64,000 bases of DNA from Oscillatoriales cyanobacterium (GCA_011390955.1 JAABRM010000014.1:62001-126000); one strand, 5' to 3'; shown: positions 44,058-54,133, counted from the first letter of the stretch. Notes: generated by a model not told the origin, from the sequence alone. Made by a program: numbers and translations.

Positions 44058-44963
44058 CTAGCCGTTTAAACTATTTGGGTCAATGCCATGCGATCGCAGC
44101 AATTCTTCTAAACGCTGGGATTTTTGCCGTTCTGCTTCAGCCAGTTGTCGTTCAGTTTCCGCCCGTTGCCGTTCCGCTTCAGCCCGTTGGCGTTCAGTTT
44201 CCGCCCGTTGGCGTTCCGCTTCAGCCCGTTGGCGTTCAGTTTCCGCCCGTTGCCGTTCCGCTTCAAAATTTGCTTGGGCTTGTTCCGTTGGTGTTAAAAT
44301 CCAATTACCTTCGGCATCATACCAACGCAGCCAAACCCGATTAAGTCCTTCATATTCTCCCGACCACAAACCCAAGCCTAATTCTAATTGAGGCATCCAA
44401 ATTCTGGGTTCTTTTAACTCGATTTCTTGATAAAACCCAGCCCGGATTTCAAAGGCTTTTAATGTATCCGTATAGCGATCGAATACGATATAATAAGGAA
44501 CCTTCAAAATTTGCTCGTAAACTTCCCATTTTGTCGGGGGTTGATTGCTTAATCTCGTACTTCTGCCTAAGTCTTCTTTTTCCGTTCCTGGTGATAGTAA
44601 TTCTACCACCACCGTCGGGGCAACCACTTCTTGCCAAATCACATAACTTAACCGTAAATCTTTTTCGTCATAAAGCCGTGACACCCCGACCACTCCAAAC
44701 CAGTCTGGTCGTTTATACCAAGAATGGTGCCGCCCATCATAATAAAGGTTCATATCCCCAGCACTAAATATTTCCTCTGATGGATAATTTGGGGGGCAAA
44801 AGGTCAGACTGAGTAAAGGGGGTTGGCGATAATGGAATTCGTCAGGCAAACCAGGTTCCTCCGGGTTTTCACTAGGTAAGTCATACATGGTGGGCAGGGT
44901 TTCTCTCGGAGAAACAGGAGTTTCTCTTTGTTCTATCGGGTATTTAAATTGTTTAAGTTGCAT
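44058..44963 (-). CDS. Uma2 family protein with C-terminal coiled-coil repeat
   Basis: A 301-residue Uma2/DUF820 protein. The nuclease-like core spans about residues 50-215 (FGVVGVSRLYDEKDLRLSYVIWQE in part; VVELLSPGTEKEDLG is the conserved ELLSPGT segment). After PTEQAQANFEAERQRAE come four to five repeats of AETERQR/AEAERQR, encoded by 21-42-base tandem units at about 44133-44265, forming a long helix. The C-terminus LEELLRSHGIDPNSL is common in these proteins. Substrate and role unknown. Confidence 0.85.
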   Translation of the reverse strand: MQLKQFKYPIEQRETPVSPRETLPTMYDLPSENPEEPGLPDEFHYRQPPLLSLTFCPPNYPSEEIFSAGDMNLYYDGRHHSWYKRPDWFGVVGVSRLYDEKDLRLSYVIWQEVVAPTVVVELLSPGTEKEDLGRSTRLSNQPPTKWEVYEQILKVPYYIVFDRYTDTLKAFEIRAGFYQEIELKEPRIWMPQLELGLGLWSGEYEGLNRVWLRWYDAEGNWILTPTEQAQANFEAERQRAETERQRAEAERQRAETERQRAEAERQRAETERQLAEAERQKSQRLEELLRSHGIDPNSLNG

Positions 44964-45111
44964 TTTGCTTCGACAACCGTTTATTATTTATAATAATTCA
45001 ATTATAACGCAAAACCAAAAATTTGCTCTGATTTTAACCAAGAAAATTTCCCTGGATTACTATCCTTTTATTGCGCTAATTTTATAGTTATTTCAATTGT
45101 GTTTAATACGC

Positions 45112-45141
45112 TGTAGGGGCGATTCGCGAATCGCCCCTACA
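45112..45141. repeat. Perfect 30-bp palindrome, second family member
   Basis: Self-complementary around TTCGCGAA, with TGTAGGGG / CCCCTACA arms. It matches 26975-27004 except for a C/G pair in place of T/A in each arm, a compensated change that keeps the symmetry. Confidence 0.95.
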
Positions 45142-45223
45142 AAATGAAACCACTATTTGGCTAGATCCAAACCCCTAGAGGATTCGCTGAAAAAGGGGGA
45201 TTTTTATAATGAAAGTAAGAAGT

Positions 45224-46084
45224 CTATTCTAATTTCATTTGGCTAAATAAATCGATCGCCGATCGCCAAACTAAATATCCTTGACGGCTTAAATGTAAAC
45301 CATCGGTGGTTAACTCCAACCGCAGATTTCCCTTAGCATCCGTAAATAAAGGATGTAAATCTAAGAAATAAACATTTTCTTCTTCAGCGATCGCTTTTAG
45401 TTGACTGTTCATCTCGCGAATAGTCTCATTGGGAATTGCTAAGAGGCGATCGCGTCTTTCCCAAGTCGCATCTTCTGAACTGTGGGGTAAAATTGACTGC
45501 ACCACCACTTGAGCATTAGGATGAGCCCAAAGAATATCGCGGATAATTAAACGGGAATTTTCCAGCACTGTTTCCGGTGACTCCCCGCGAATCAAATCAT
45601 TAATTCCAATCAAAACAAACACCGTTTCGGGATTAGTTTCATCCAGGAGTTTTAATCGCTTCAATAAACCCTGAGAAGTTTCTCCCGAAATCCCTTGATT
45701 CAGCCAAGTTTTACCCGGTGGCAATAACTCAGGGGGAAACCAAAGAGTAATCGAATCCCCTGCTAAAATAAACAACCGTTCGGGGGGATTTTTCGCCACC
45801 GCTTTGGCTTCCCGGCCCAATTGGGCAACCCATTGGTCATAATTCCAGCGATGTTTTGGCCCCAACTGGAGTTGACTGGGGGATACCTTGATGCTTTCTA
45901 GGGTTTGTTCATTATTCAATTTGGCCGATTTTGACCAGTCAGCCGAGGAGTCTGAACTTTTTGCCAGCAGCAAACCGACCGTCAAAAGCAGCAACCCATT
46001 CGTTGCCAAGGATAATAAAGCCCAAGACGGAATTTTATTCAAGGACGTGAATATGCTAATTGTTTGGAGTTTGCCTGGTTCCAC
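45224..46084 (-). CDS. SGNH/GDSL hydrolase, membrane anchored
   Basis: A 286-residue protein with a hydrophobic N-terminal helix (ALLSLATNGLLLLTVGLLLA) and an SGNH esterase domain: block I ILAGDSITLWF with the catalytic Ser, block II NQGISGETS with Gly, block III GINDLIRGE with Asn, block V DGLHLSRQGY with Asp and His. All four blocks are intact. It would act outside the membrane on acyl esters or cell-wall modifications. The substrate is unknown. Confidence 0.88.
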   Translation of the reverse strand: MEPGKLQTISIFTSLNKIPSWALLSLATNGLLLLTVGLLLAKSSDSSADWSKSAKLNNEQTLESIKVSPSQLQLGPKHRWNYDQWVAQLGREAKAVAKNPPERLFILAGDSITLWFPPELLPPGKTWLNQGISGETSQGLLKRLKLLDETNPETVFVLIGINDLIRGESPETVLENSRLIIRDILWAHPNAQVVVQSILPHSSEDATWERRDRLLAIPNETIREMNSQLKAIAEEENVYFLDLHPLFTDAKGNLRLELTTDGLHLSRQGYLVWRSAIDLFSQMKLE

Positions 46085-46320
46085 CGTTTAATTTATCTGC
46101 TTATGGGGTGAAGACTTTGCCCACAGGTTATCACATCTGATGGCTAATTGGCTTGGTGGTGTTCCTATGCTTTTTATCAGTCTTACAGGGCACATTCACA
46201 GGGACATTCACAGAGTCATTGGCAAAATCATTGGCAAAATCAAGGCAACCAGGGGATCCCCTCTAAGTTTATTCGATATCCTGGGTCAGTCTTATCTTAG
46301 GGAAAAATCGAGAAAATGAT

Positions 46321-46343
46321 GTCTGGGTGGTTTTTGCCCAGAC
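46321..46343. terminator. Hairpin downstream of the cas operon
   Basis: Perfect 7-bp stem GTCTGGG / CCCAGAC with a 9-base loop, about 75 bases after the cas6 stop. The T-run is short on both strands, so it is a possible, not a certain, terminator. Confidence 0.4.
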
Positions 46344-46415
46344 CATCTATTTTTGAAATCCGGCTATTCTGGGTTATTTCTAGGGAGCATTTCACATAGA
46401 TGCCTATTTTTACGG

Positions 46416-47258
46416 TCAATTAACCAGAGGAAAATTAACTCGCCGCACCATTCCCATACCCATCGTAGTTTTGCGTCCCAAACCAGCATATAAAGCAAAA
46501 TCCGCCAAGGCATTTAGTTGTTTAATTGCAGTGGGTTCAACCTCTCCCAAAATTCGGAAACTAATCTCCCCAATACAGCCAATAAAAGTGCTCCGAGAAT
46601 CCCCCACTACTTCGGTACGAATATTAAAAAAACTGGGAAAAATCATCCCTAGCAAATCAGGGGAAAACTCTATGCCACTGTATTTATTCCAGCGGTGCAA
46701 CAAACTATTAAAGACACAATCCCTGGTTGGCAAAGAAGCATCGTACTGTCCCTGACGAAAAGAGGTCGGTGTGGCAATGGTAAAAGCCAGTTGGCGATCG
46801 CGATCGGCAGCCTTTTCATATAAAGTAGAATAAGAGCTAAAATTTGCCCAAGGTTGCTGAGGTTGCGCCGTGCCTAAAATACTGGTAATGTGTAAATCTG
46901 CTGGTCCTAAATGCCAAGAATGCTCTGGGTTTAAATTCAACCAAAGCTTAGTCAAGCGAGAAAACAATGTATCATCTAATAAAGAAATCCGCCACCAGCA
47001 ACGAGTCCCCCCACTAATGCCTTGATCGTACTCCCATTCTAACGAATCAATGCCGAATGCACTCCGCATTTTTCCGCTAATTTGTAAAGGACTGAGGGTG
47101 AAAGCTTTATCATTTTTTTGCTCATGGAGATAGTCACCTAATTCTCGATCTCCCGCGCTGACCAAGGTGAGAAATAGGGCGTGTAAATGTCTGCCGGTGA
47201 GGTATTGGGGAGGAATCCAAGATTTAGGTTGGATGTTGAGGACAAGACTGTGAGGCAT
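46416..47258 (-). CDS. cas6: CRISPR-associated endoribonuclease Cas6
   Basis: About 280 residues from the ATG giving MPHSLVLNIQPKSWIPPQY; an in-frame TTG adds 27 codons but is unlike Cas6. It cuts pre-crRNA in the repeats. Seen are the first ferredoxin-fold segment with GRHLHALFLTLVS (a candidate catalytic His) and the C-terminal glycine-rich loop YAGLGRKTTMGMGMVRR typical of Cas6. It is the last gene of the type I-D operon, 93 bases after cas3'. Confidence 0.9.
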   Translation of the reverse strand: MPHSLVLNIQPKSWIPPQYLTGRHLHALFLTLVSAGDRELGDYLHEQKNDKAFTLSPLQISGKMRSAFGIDSLEWEYDQGISGGTRCWWRISLLDDTLFSRLTKLWLNLNPEHSWHLGPADLHITSILGTAQPQQPWANFSSYSTLYEKAADRDRQLAFTIATPTSFRQGQYDASLPTRDCVFNSLLHRWNKYSGIEFSPDLLGMIFPSFFNIRTEVVGDSRSTFIGCIGEISFRILGEVEPTAIKQLNALADFALYAGLGRKTTMGMGMVRRVNFPLVN

Positions 47259-47351
47259 TGGCTTATTTTGGGTTGAATATTTAGGGTTATTTTGGGTTAT
47301 AAAAGGTAATTTTAGGGCGGCAATGGTGCGATCGCTCAATTTTAATTATTG

Positions 47352-49631
47352 TTAAACAATCAAAAGCTCGTCATCAGGAAGACGTACCTGCTTACTTTTC
47401 ATAGCCATTGCTAAAATGCCATAAATCCCAGGTAAAAATCTGTATTCTTTTTCCTTATCATTGCAAGACACTACAATGGGATAAGATACGATTCCTTCTC
47501 GTCGCAGTTGATAAAAAGCAGCAGCATTTGAAATAGGGCAAATAATGACTCCTAATAGCAATATTTTTTCAAGTTTTTTAACTAAAGGAGTTGGTGCGAT
47601 CGCACCTTCTAAGGTGCGACTAATTCGGCAATCTCGAAAAGCCGTTAATTTATTGAGTTCTTTACTCACAAATTCTGATTGATTTCCATAGTAGCGCAAA
47701 CGAAAACTTAATTGATAAATTTTTTGAGTGCGATTAGTTATTTCAATGTAATCACCGTTTTGCACAAATTCATAATATCGTAACAGATGAATTGGATCTA
47801 AAACAGTCTCTTCTGATTCATCAAGTAAAAAACCATGAGGATCGCGGATAGGCAGACTTTCAAACAAACTTGAGCGGAATTGAAACAGCGGTGCATAACT
47901 TGCTGCCCATATTTCCGCAAATTCTTTTAACTCTTTAGCCGCATCTGGGTCTTTTTGAAACACCTCCTCATACTTTTCTATGGGAGCAATTCCTGTTTCA
48001 ATTTCTTCATATTCATGCGCGTAATGAAGCTGGATAAACTTTTTTACAAAAGCTTGTCCGACTTTAATATATTTCCACTCTTCTTGTAGAGGTTTATCTC
48101 CTATTTTAACAATCTGCTCGGCGGCTCGCAAAATTTGCATCCGGTAACGATATTCTTTCCAACTACGTCCCCTTCCTAATGTTTCTTGCAAAGTTTCAAA
48201 AAGTTGAAGAATGACATCTTTGCCTGGTAGGTTTATAAGCATTTCTTCCATTTCTAATAAAGGGCGGGCAATTTCTAAAAATGATTCCGAACGCCAGTAA
48301 ACATCAAGAAAAGGTTTATCAAGACAGGATAAATTATTCAGAGTTTCTGTCAGTGCAGCACGTCCTTTAGAGCAATCAATATCGGTTAACCCTTCTTCCC
48401 AAGCAATTGCCGGTAAATAAGCGATCGCCTCTGAAGGAATATCGGTTTCAGACTTGCCCAAAACACGACCAACTCTTCCTATCCTTTGCCAAAAAGCGGC
48501 GCGATCGCGGGCTGAAAAAATTAACCAGTCTAAATTTTGTCTTGTCGGTGCAGGGTTGCGTTCAAAGTTAAATCCTACATCGACGGTACTGGTTGCTAAA
48601 ATAATTTGACACTGCATTGCTCGCTGTCTATCTGCTTTTGGTGCAGGGCCTGTGATTCTTCCGGTCACATTGCCACAACCTTTTGTTTGTAGTAATTTAG
48701 ACAGCAAATTGATATTATCCAAAGAGTCAAGAATAACAGCGCCATTTTGGTTCGGTTGCTCTTTTAAGCGTTTAATGACCTCATTGGCTAATTCATTAAT
48801 CCACTGATTTTTATCATCTGGTTGTGGGCGCAATTCTAAATTAACTGCTGTTTGGGAGGGTAATAAATTTTCCTGGCCGGTTTCCCCATCAATGCGAGCA
48901 ATTCTTAACCCCTTTTTTTGTAAACTTTGCAGCGCTGCTTCACAGGCTTTTTCTGGGGTTGCGGTCAATAAAACAATTTTGCGTCCGTTTTGGAAAAAGC
49001 CAAAAATTAGCGAATATGCCAGATAAAACAATAATCCGACTAACTGCTTGGCATCATAAAGATGAAATTCATCAACAATCACAGTGCCAAAAGAAGTAAA
49101 AAAAGTTGATGCCAAGTTTACTTTATCTAGTCGGTTGTAACCAAAAAAAGTAGCGTAATAAAAAATATCCGGGTTGATGACTAACAAAACCGGCTGGTTA
49201 GGCTCAACATCATCAAAAACTGTTGCAGGATTTCGCAGCACATTATACAGCTTTTCCCCCGAACGTTTACCTACTCTGTCATCAGGCCATGATTTAATTT
49301 CTCTGGCAGTCACGTCTTTTACAAGATGAGGCAAACCAGCATCTTGCACAAATTTCTCGGCAGCTTCTTTTTGCTGTTCAACTAAGGCATTTGTCGGAGC
49401 AATATAGATAGCATTTTGAGAAGGATTATGCAGCATCACTGTTAAACCGGCCTTTGTTTTTCCCGTGCCAGTTGGCGCTAAATCAAGGATAATATCTGCA
49501 TCCCGCGCTTGTTCAAATACATCGACTTGATGTTGAAGTGCGTTTCCCATAAATGCCAGTTCATCGGGGAGTGAAAGGCAGTTTGGAATGCTGCGGGGTT
49601 CAAGTTGAATAGCTAAATTTTTAGCGGTCAT
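47352..49631 (-). CDS. cas3: Type I-D helicase Cas3'
   Basis: A 759-residue superfamily-2 helicase. Walker A is PTGTGKT at 53-59, motif II is VDEFH (187-190 region) instead of the usual DExH with V, motif III is LLTATPEK, and motif VI is near QRIGRVGR. There is no N-terminal HD nuclease domain, as expected in type I-D, where HD is in Cas10d. It unwinds target DNA for Cas10d cleavage. It overlaps the csc1 stop by 4 bases. Confidence 0.93.
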   Translation of the reverse strand: MTAKNLAIQLEPRSIPNCLSLPDELAFMGNALQHQVDVFEQARDADIILDLAPTGTGKTKAGLTVMLHNPSQNAIYIAPTNALVEQQKEAAEKFVQDAGLPHLVKDVTAREIKSWPDDRVGKRSGEKLYNVLRNPATVFDDVEPNQPVLLVINPDIFYYATFFGYNRLDKVNLASTFFTSFGTVIVDEFHLYDAKQLVGLLFYLAYSLIFGFFQNGRKIVLLTATPEKACEAALQSLQKKGLRIARIDGETGQENLLPSQTAVNLELRPQPDDKNQWINELANEVIKRLKEQPNQNGAVILDSLDNINLLSKLLQTKGCGNVTGRITGPAPKADRQRAMQCQIILATSTVDVGFNFERNPAPTRQNLDWLIFSARDRAAFWQRIGRVGRVLGKSETDIPSEAIAYLPAIAWEEGLTDIDCSKGRAALTETLNNLSCLDKPFLDVYWRSESFLEIARPLLEMEEMLINLPGKDVILQLFETLQETLGRGRSWKEYRYRMQILRAAEQIVKIGDKPLQEEWKYIKVGQAFVKKFIQLHYAHEYEEIETGIAPIEKYEEVFQKDPDAAKELKEFAEIWAASYAPLFQFRSSLFESLPIRDPHGFLLDESEETVLDPIHLLRYYEFVQNGDYIEITNRTQKIYQLSFRLRYYGNQSEFVSKELNKLTAFRDCRISRTLEGAIAPTPLVKKLEKILLLGVIICPISNAAAFYQLRREGIVSYPIVVSCNDKEKEYRFLPGIYGILAMAMKSKQVRLPDDELLIV

Positions 49632-50395
49632 TTGTTAGTTTCTCCACCACAAAAGTATAAATTTGCCGGTACTGTCATGTCACCAATACGCCAAGCTTCC
49701 CCGCGAAAATGCAAGTTTTTTAGCAAGGGTGCTGGTGGCATAGAGATTAAATCAAAAGACAAGATTTCTAAGCTAGGAGGTAAGTCAGCAACGCTAAGAT
49801 AAAAATCACTTTTATACTCACCCACCGGCAATAAACTAACCGGCAGTTCTTCCAAGACATTCACTTTGACTTTACTGGCAAATTTTCCTAAGCGAATATA
49901 ATCCGGTAATTCGCAATCTCCTAACACCAAAGTTTGAAATTTATTTTGGCGTTCAATCATGCGAATTCGTCCCGTTTGTGGAAAATTGCTCGCTCGAAAT
50001 GAATTGAGTTTTTTACCTTTAGGAAGTAGGCGTTGCAAAGCCCAATCTTCCCGTGATGTGGCAACTCGGTTATTAGTCATCGAATACCAATAGCTATCAG
50101 AAAGAGCGTTAAATGTTTCAAACCGAAATTTTACTTTCCCGTTGCTTGGAGATGCCGGTAACACATAACAAGTTTGACTTAAGGGTTGCAAATCTTCCCT
50201 ATAAGTTGGTCTTCCTGTCGCTTTACCTTGGAGGCGATAGGGAGAATGTACCCAACCCATTGCATAGGCTAAAGCATAATTCCCGATCGCCCCTTCAGTG
50301 TAATAGGTATCTGACAACTCCCTAGAGGCAAAAAACACCGGTTCTGCACACCATAATTCAATAAGTTTTGCCTGCCCAAAAGGAAGTGTAGACAT
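49628..50395 (-). CDS. csc1: Type I-D Cascade subunit Csc1 (Cas5-type)
   Basis: A 255-residue protein that caps the crRNA 5' handle in the type I-D complex. It starts MSTLPFGQAKLIELWCAEPVFFASRELSD and includes GAIGNYALAYAMGWVHSPYRL, quoted in part (IGNYALAYAMGWVHSPYR), a Csc1 hallmark. Located between csc2 (3 bases upstream) and cas3' (4-base overlap), so tightly coupled. Confidence 0.92.
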   Translation of the reverse strand: MSTLPFGQAKLIELWCAEPVFFASRELSDTYYTEGAIGNYALAYAMGWVHSPYRLQGKATGRPTYREDLQPLSQTCYVLPASPSNGKVKFRFETFNALSDSYWYSMTNNRVATSREDWALQRLLPKGKKLNSFRASNFPQTGRIRMIERQNKFQTLVLGDCELPDYIRLGKFASKVKVNVLEELPVSLLPVGEYKSDFYLSVADLPPSLEILSFDLISMPPAPLLKNLHFRGEAWRIGDMTVPANLYFCGGETNK

Positions 50396-50398
50396 AAA

Positions 50399-51424
50399 TT
50401 AACTCTCTGTTTCTACCGTGTTTTTCTTGTTTTTACCTTTGCTGCCTTTGGTGGTTTTTTTCGCTTCCGGGGCAACTCGGAACGATTCATAAGAAGCACT
50501 TAAACCCTTAAGAAAATCATCCCGCTGAGTTTCTGACCAATGATAATCCACATCCGCAATTAAAGCGGTTAATTCATCCTCAGATAATTGCATAGCAACT
50601 CCGCGCCGATTTTTCCAATGTGAAATAACTTCTTTAGTAGCAGAAATAAGAGTATCCGTATTGAAGGGATGCTCTAAAGGCTTCGGCAACGTATCATAAA
50701 GTGCTTGGACTAATTCTAAAGAACTTGGCAATTCTACTCGACCGGCAAACACTCCTAATATCTGATTTTCCATCCGTCCAACTCGACTGGAAACAGCGCC
50801 ATAACGAGTGGTTGATAAAATGTTGCCAATCACATAACGCAACTCATCTGCGGTAATATCTTTTAGCGTCACCACATCGAGAAAATGAACGCCTGGTTTA
50901 ATGTATTCGCTGGTGTTTAAAGCCGTTGAAGCGTTCCCTTGTTCATCCCGCATTGTGCCGGTTTCAAAAATAGCATTGATCGTGCGATCGCCCAGCACAT
51001 CGGTTGCCGGTAGCACACTGAAAGCATCCTCTGTCCAAATGCGGCTTTTTTGAGCACCCCCACCACCGGCAGCAAAACCGTAAAGGAAACAATCAACACA
51101 CATTTCACAGGGAGAATTCGTGTTTAAAGAACACACCGACCCATCTTTACTGGTGTATAAAAGTTGGTGTGAGCGTAAAAATTCGCGTCCATACCGACGT
51201 TCTGGTGCAACTTGCTTGCGTTTTGTCATTACCAAGCGTTGAATCGAACTTTGATCCTGCACACCGGCTTGCACAAATTCGCTACACATTGGCTCGCCAG
51301 AACCTTCTGTGCGAAAGATTGTTTCAGATTTTGTCGTCCTCAAAACCACCAAACCAATAAACCGGCCTTTGGGGAAATTTTCGTAACATTGAGCGAGAAA
51401 AGCATTGAGTTTTTCAACATACAT
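50399..51424 (-). CDS. csc2: Type I-D Cascade backbone Csc2 (Cas7-type)
   Basis: A 341-residue RNA-binding backbone subunit. Four Cys (98, 106, 109 and 112, in VCSLNTNSPCEMCVDC) form a zinc-binding cluster followed by a Gly-rich GFAAGGGG stretch, both typical of Csc2. The C-terminal tail (KKTTKGSKGKNKKNTVETES) is basic. It follows cas10d after 15 bases and precedes csc1 by 3. Confidence 0.93.
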   Translation of the reverse strand: MYVEKLNAFLAQCYENFPKGRFIGLVVLRTTKSETIFRTEGSGEPMCSEFVQAGVQDQSSIQRLVMTKRKQVAPERRYGREFLRSHQLLYTSKDGSVCSLNTNSPCEMCVDCFLYGFAAGGGGAQKSRIWTEDAFSVLPATDVLGDRTINAIFETGTMRDEQGNASTALNTSEYIKPGVHFLDVVTLKDITADELRYVIGNILSTTRYGAVSSRVGRMENQILGVFAGRVELPSSLELVQALYDTLPKPLEHPFNTDTLISATKEVISHWKNRRGVAMQLSEDELTALIADVDYHWSETQRDDFLKGLSASYESFRVAPEAKKTTKGSKGKNKKNTVETES

Positions 51425-51439
51425 GGGGCAATCTCCTAA

Positions 51440-54133
51440 TTAAATAGACGCAGTATTTTCGGTAGATTTTTCATCTTTTTTTGGCTTGGGTAGCTGTTGA
51501 TAAGCTTCTTGCCAGAAAAATAAATAAGCGGCTTCCAAGTTGTTTTGATCCGCAAGAAGTTTTTCAGGCCGGCCTTGATAAACTTCCTCATAGAGCTTAC
51601 GCAAAACTGCGTAATATTGCTTGATTTGCTCATACTTAGTTTCCCCCACTTGATAATCACGGATACGGTCTAAACGAGTGTGATACTTTTGTGCTAAAGC
51701 CCCAAACATAAAATCTAAATCCATGTAAGATTTATGAGAACGAACCGCCGTCGTAAAAGCTGTAAATGGCTCTGCTAAAGAGGTACGTTTGAAAGAATTT
51801 CCCTTGAGATTTGCTTCAGCCGCAATTTTTGCCGCCTCTTTGAGATATTGCGTTAAAAGCGTATTTTCATTTGGCATAAGGCTCTCCAGTAAAGTGTTTA
51901 AGGGTTCTTTAATCTGCTTCCAGTTGTACTCCAAATTTGGCTCATCTTGTTCGCGCAAAATCCAGCGCAACAACACATAGTAAAGTCGGAAAGGTTGTGT
52001 GGTTGCCCGTGCTAAATCGTACAAACAATCATCAGCTTTTTGGATAGTAGAAACAGCCGTTCCAAGTTTTCCTATGCACCGAAGTCGCTTAAGAATGTCC
52101 TCAGCATCACTGCGATTATATTGTCCTGTTCCGAGTAAAAATTGAAGGGAGGCCGGTATTCCTTCTACTCGTCCGAAACTCTCCTCAGATAATTCTACCT
52201 CCAAATTACCACTAAGTGTAAAAGGAAATCCCAAATCTAAAGATAAGGAAAGTTCTAAAGCTAATCGCAAGGACTTAAGTAAAGCCATAGACGAATTAGC
52301 ATCACCCCACAGTAAAGGAATAACAACTGTTGTGTAAATAAAATTAGGCCGTTTTGGAAAGGCAAAACCCACAACTTTGTTAGCCGTAAATTCCATCTCA
52401 TTATCTTTATAAAGCTTGAGTTGATTAACCGTAACAACACCTCCATCTGCATTTGTTGCAGCAAGTTCTCGCAAAAATTCTCGCCAAATTCGCAACAATT
52501 CAGGAGAAGAGTTTTTTGGTAAAGCCAAGTGCAAATAAAGCGGATTTTCTTTAACTTTACCCGGAAAATTTGCACCTACAGCCAGAAGCTGATACGATAA
52601 AGCAGCCAAAGAATCTGCTTGTCGTGTTGGGTCTGCACTGATTCCCCCAGGCAAACGATTAGAAAAAACTTGCACCTTTGTACCCGGTGGCATACTGTTA
52701 GAAATTAGAGCATCAGTTTCGCCAAAAGTCGAGCCAAGAGAACAACGTTTGCGGGGGTTTGCTTCAATATATGCAATCAAATCTTCAATGCCATTTAAAG
52801 CACCGCTATTCGGTAAACTCAAAAGTCTAGCAACAGCCGCCACCATTTCTTCTGAAGCTTCAGAGGTCTCAGATTTTTGCGAATTTTCTTTTCTCAATTC
52901 AAAAGATTCTCGCAAAGCTAACTCAATTCCCTCCAGTCCTCTCAGCGCAGCTTTAGCCGCAAATAAAGGCCGGCCATATTGAGCGTTAAAGCTTTCCAGC
53001 ACGTTTTTTTGCTGTTCCGAAATGCCCACTTTTTCAGCAACTTTTTCCCAGCGATGATTTGTCTTTAAACCGGCTTCTCCGTAGCTCAAATAAGCAGCTT
53101 TTAGCCCTTCGGCAATACCAAATTCTTCAGCATTGCTCACCGGCAATAACCCAACCTCCACAGCTTTTTGTAATGCGTCTGTGCCGGCTTCTTCTCCCCA
53201 TTTTTCCACATCTTTGTTAATTTTGTCAAGTTTAAAATTGGCTTTTTTCTTTTCCAAAAGCGCCAAAATATTGCTTACTACCTCATCAACATTTTGCTGG
53301 ATAGCTTGCTGAGAAACTTTAATTCCATCTTTTGTTGCACGCACCAACTGTTCAATATTATTCCCAAAAACTTCATCAATTTTTGCTTGCCAGCGAGAAG
53401 CAATTTTTAAGGTCAAATCTTCCGAAGGCCAAGCCGAACCCTCAAAAATTACCCCATCAGGAAAAAGTGCCAAAGGAGTTAATTCATAATCCGCCAAAAT
53501 TTCCTCGCAGGCACCCAGCAATAAAGCCGTGATATAACCCCGATCCTCCGAGAGTCGAATTCGGAAAAGATTACTACGCCGCCCAAAAGCAACTGTTAAC
53601 TCATTTTGAACTTTCCGCAACCTTTCACTTTCTGGAATTCCTAAGTCAAATAAATCCGCCGCCGTCACCATTGCAGCCCAACGTTTAATGTTTGGATCTT
53701 CAGGAAAAAGTATTGCCCCATCGCTAACATTATGACCTGAATGGCGCTCAATTAGCCGCCTAACTAATTCTAAATCATCGTCATTTTTAACCAAATCTAA
53801 AACACAAGCTTCTTCTAATTGCTCACGCAAAAATTGCCCGTTTCTCGCTAAAACTTTAACTTTCCGTTCTTGCTTGTCTAATTTATTCAAGTCGTGAACA
53901 GCGGTTGCAGCTAAAATTAAACCGCGTTTATCTTCGGGGACTTTTGCGATTTTTGTAACCGTGAGAATAAATTGACAAGCCGAGTCTAAATGTTCAGCCA
54001 GAGGTGTTCCTATTCTGCTTCCATACTGATGATGGTGAGCATGGCGCAGATAAAGCTGAGGGCGAATTTTACTGAAATAATTATCCTCTAAACTTTGGGG
54101 TGGCCGGTTTAAAAGCCGAAGTTGTTTTTGCAT
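51440..54133 (-). CDS. cas10d: Type I-D signature protein Cas10d (Csc3)
   Basis: An 897-residue large subunit of the type I-D effector. The N-terminal HD nuclease is visible: AEHLDSAC near residue 47 and ATAVHDLNKLD with His80-Asp81, then ERHSGHNVSDG near 150. The middle and C-terminal parts correspond to Cas10-like Palm and helical regions; no GGDD cyclase motif is seen, as expected for Cas10d. It defines the system as subtype I-D. It would cut target DNA after Cas3' unwinds it. Confidence 0.93.
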   Translation of the reverse strand: MQKQLRLLNRPPQSLEDNYFSKIRPQLYLRHAHHHQYGSRIGTPLAEHLDSACQFILTVTKIAKVPEDKRGLILAATAVHDLNKLDKQERKVKVLARNGQFLREQLEEACVLDLVKNDDDLELVRRLIERHSGHNVSDGAILFPEDPNIKRWAAMVTAADLFDLGIPESERLRKVQNELTVAFGRRSNLFRIRLSEDRGYITALLLGACEEILADYELTPLALFPDGVIFEGSAWPSEDLTLKIASRWQAKIDEVFGNNIEQLVRATKDGIKVSQQAIQQNVDEVVSNILALLEKKKANFKLDKINKDVEKWGEEAGTDALQKAVEVGLLPVSNAEEFGIAEGLKAAYLSYGEAGLKTNHRWEKVAEKVGISEQQKNVLESFNAQYGRPLFAAKAALRGLEGIELALRESFELRKENSQKSETSEASEEMVAAVARLLSLPNSGALNGIEDLIAYIEANPRKRCSLGSTFGETDALISNSMPPGTKVQVFSNRLPGGISADPTRQADSLAALSYQLLAVGANFPGKVKENPLYLHLALPKNSSPELLRIWREFLRELAATNADGGVVTVNQLKLYKDNEMEFTANKVVGFAFPKRPNFIYTTVVIPLLWGDANSSMALLKSLRLALELSLSLDLGFPFTLSGNLEVELSEESFGRVEGIPASLQFLLGTGQYNRSDAEDILKRLRCIGKLGTAVSTIQKADDCLYDLARATTQPFRLYYVLLRWILREQDEPNLEYNWKQIKEPLNTLLESLMPNENTLLTQYLKEAAKIAAEANLKGNSFKRTSLAEPFTAFTTAVRSHKSYMDLDFMFGALAQKYHTRLDRIRDYQVGETKYEQIKQYYAVLRKLYEEVYQGRPEKLLADQNNLEAAYLFFWQEAYQQLPKPKKDEKSTENTASI

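Noticed and set aside
46085-46415. Possible CRISPR array next to cas6
   Set aside because: The region has only two or three short similar phrases (CACAGGGACATTCACAG, TTGGCAAAATCA) and no regular repeat-spacer unit of about 37 plus 35 bases.
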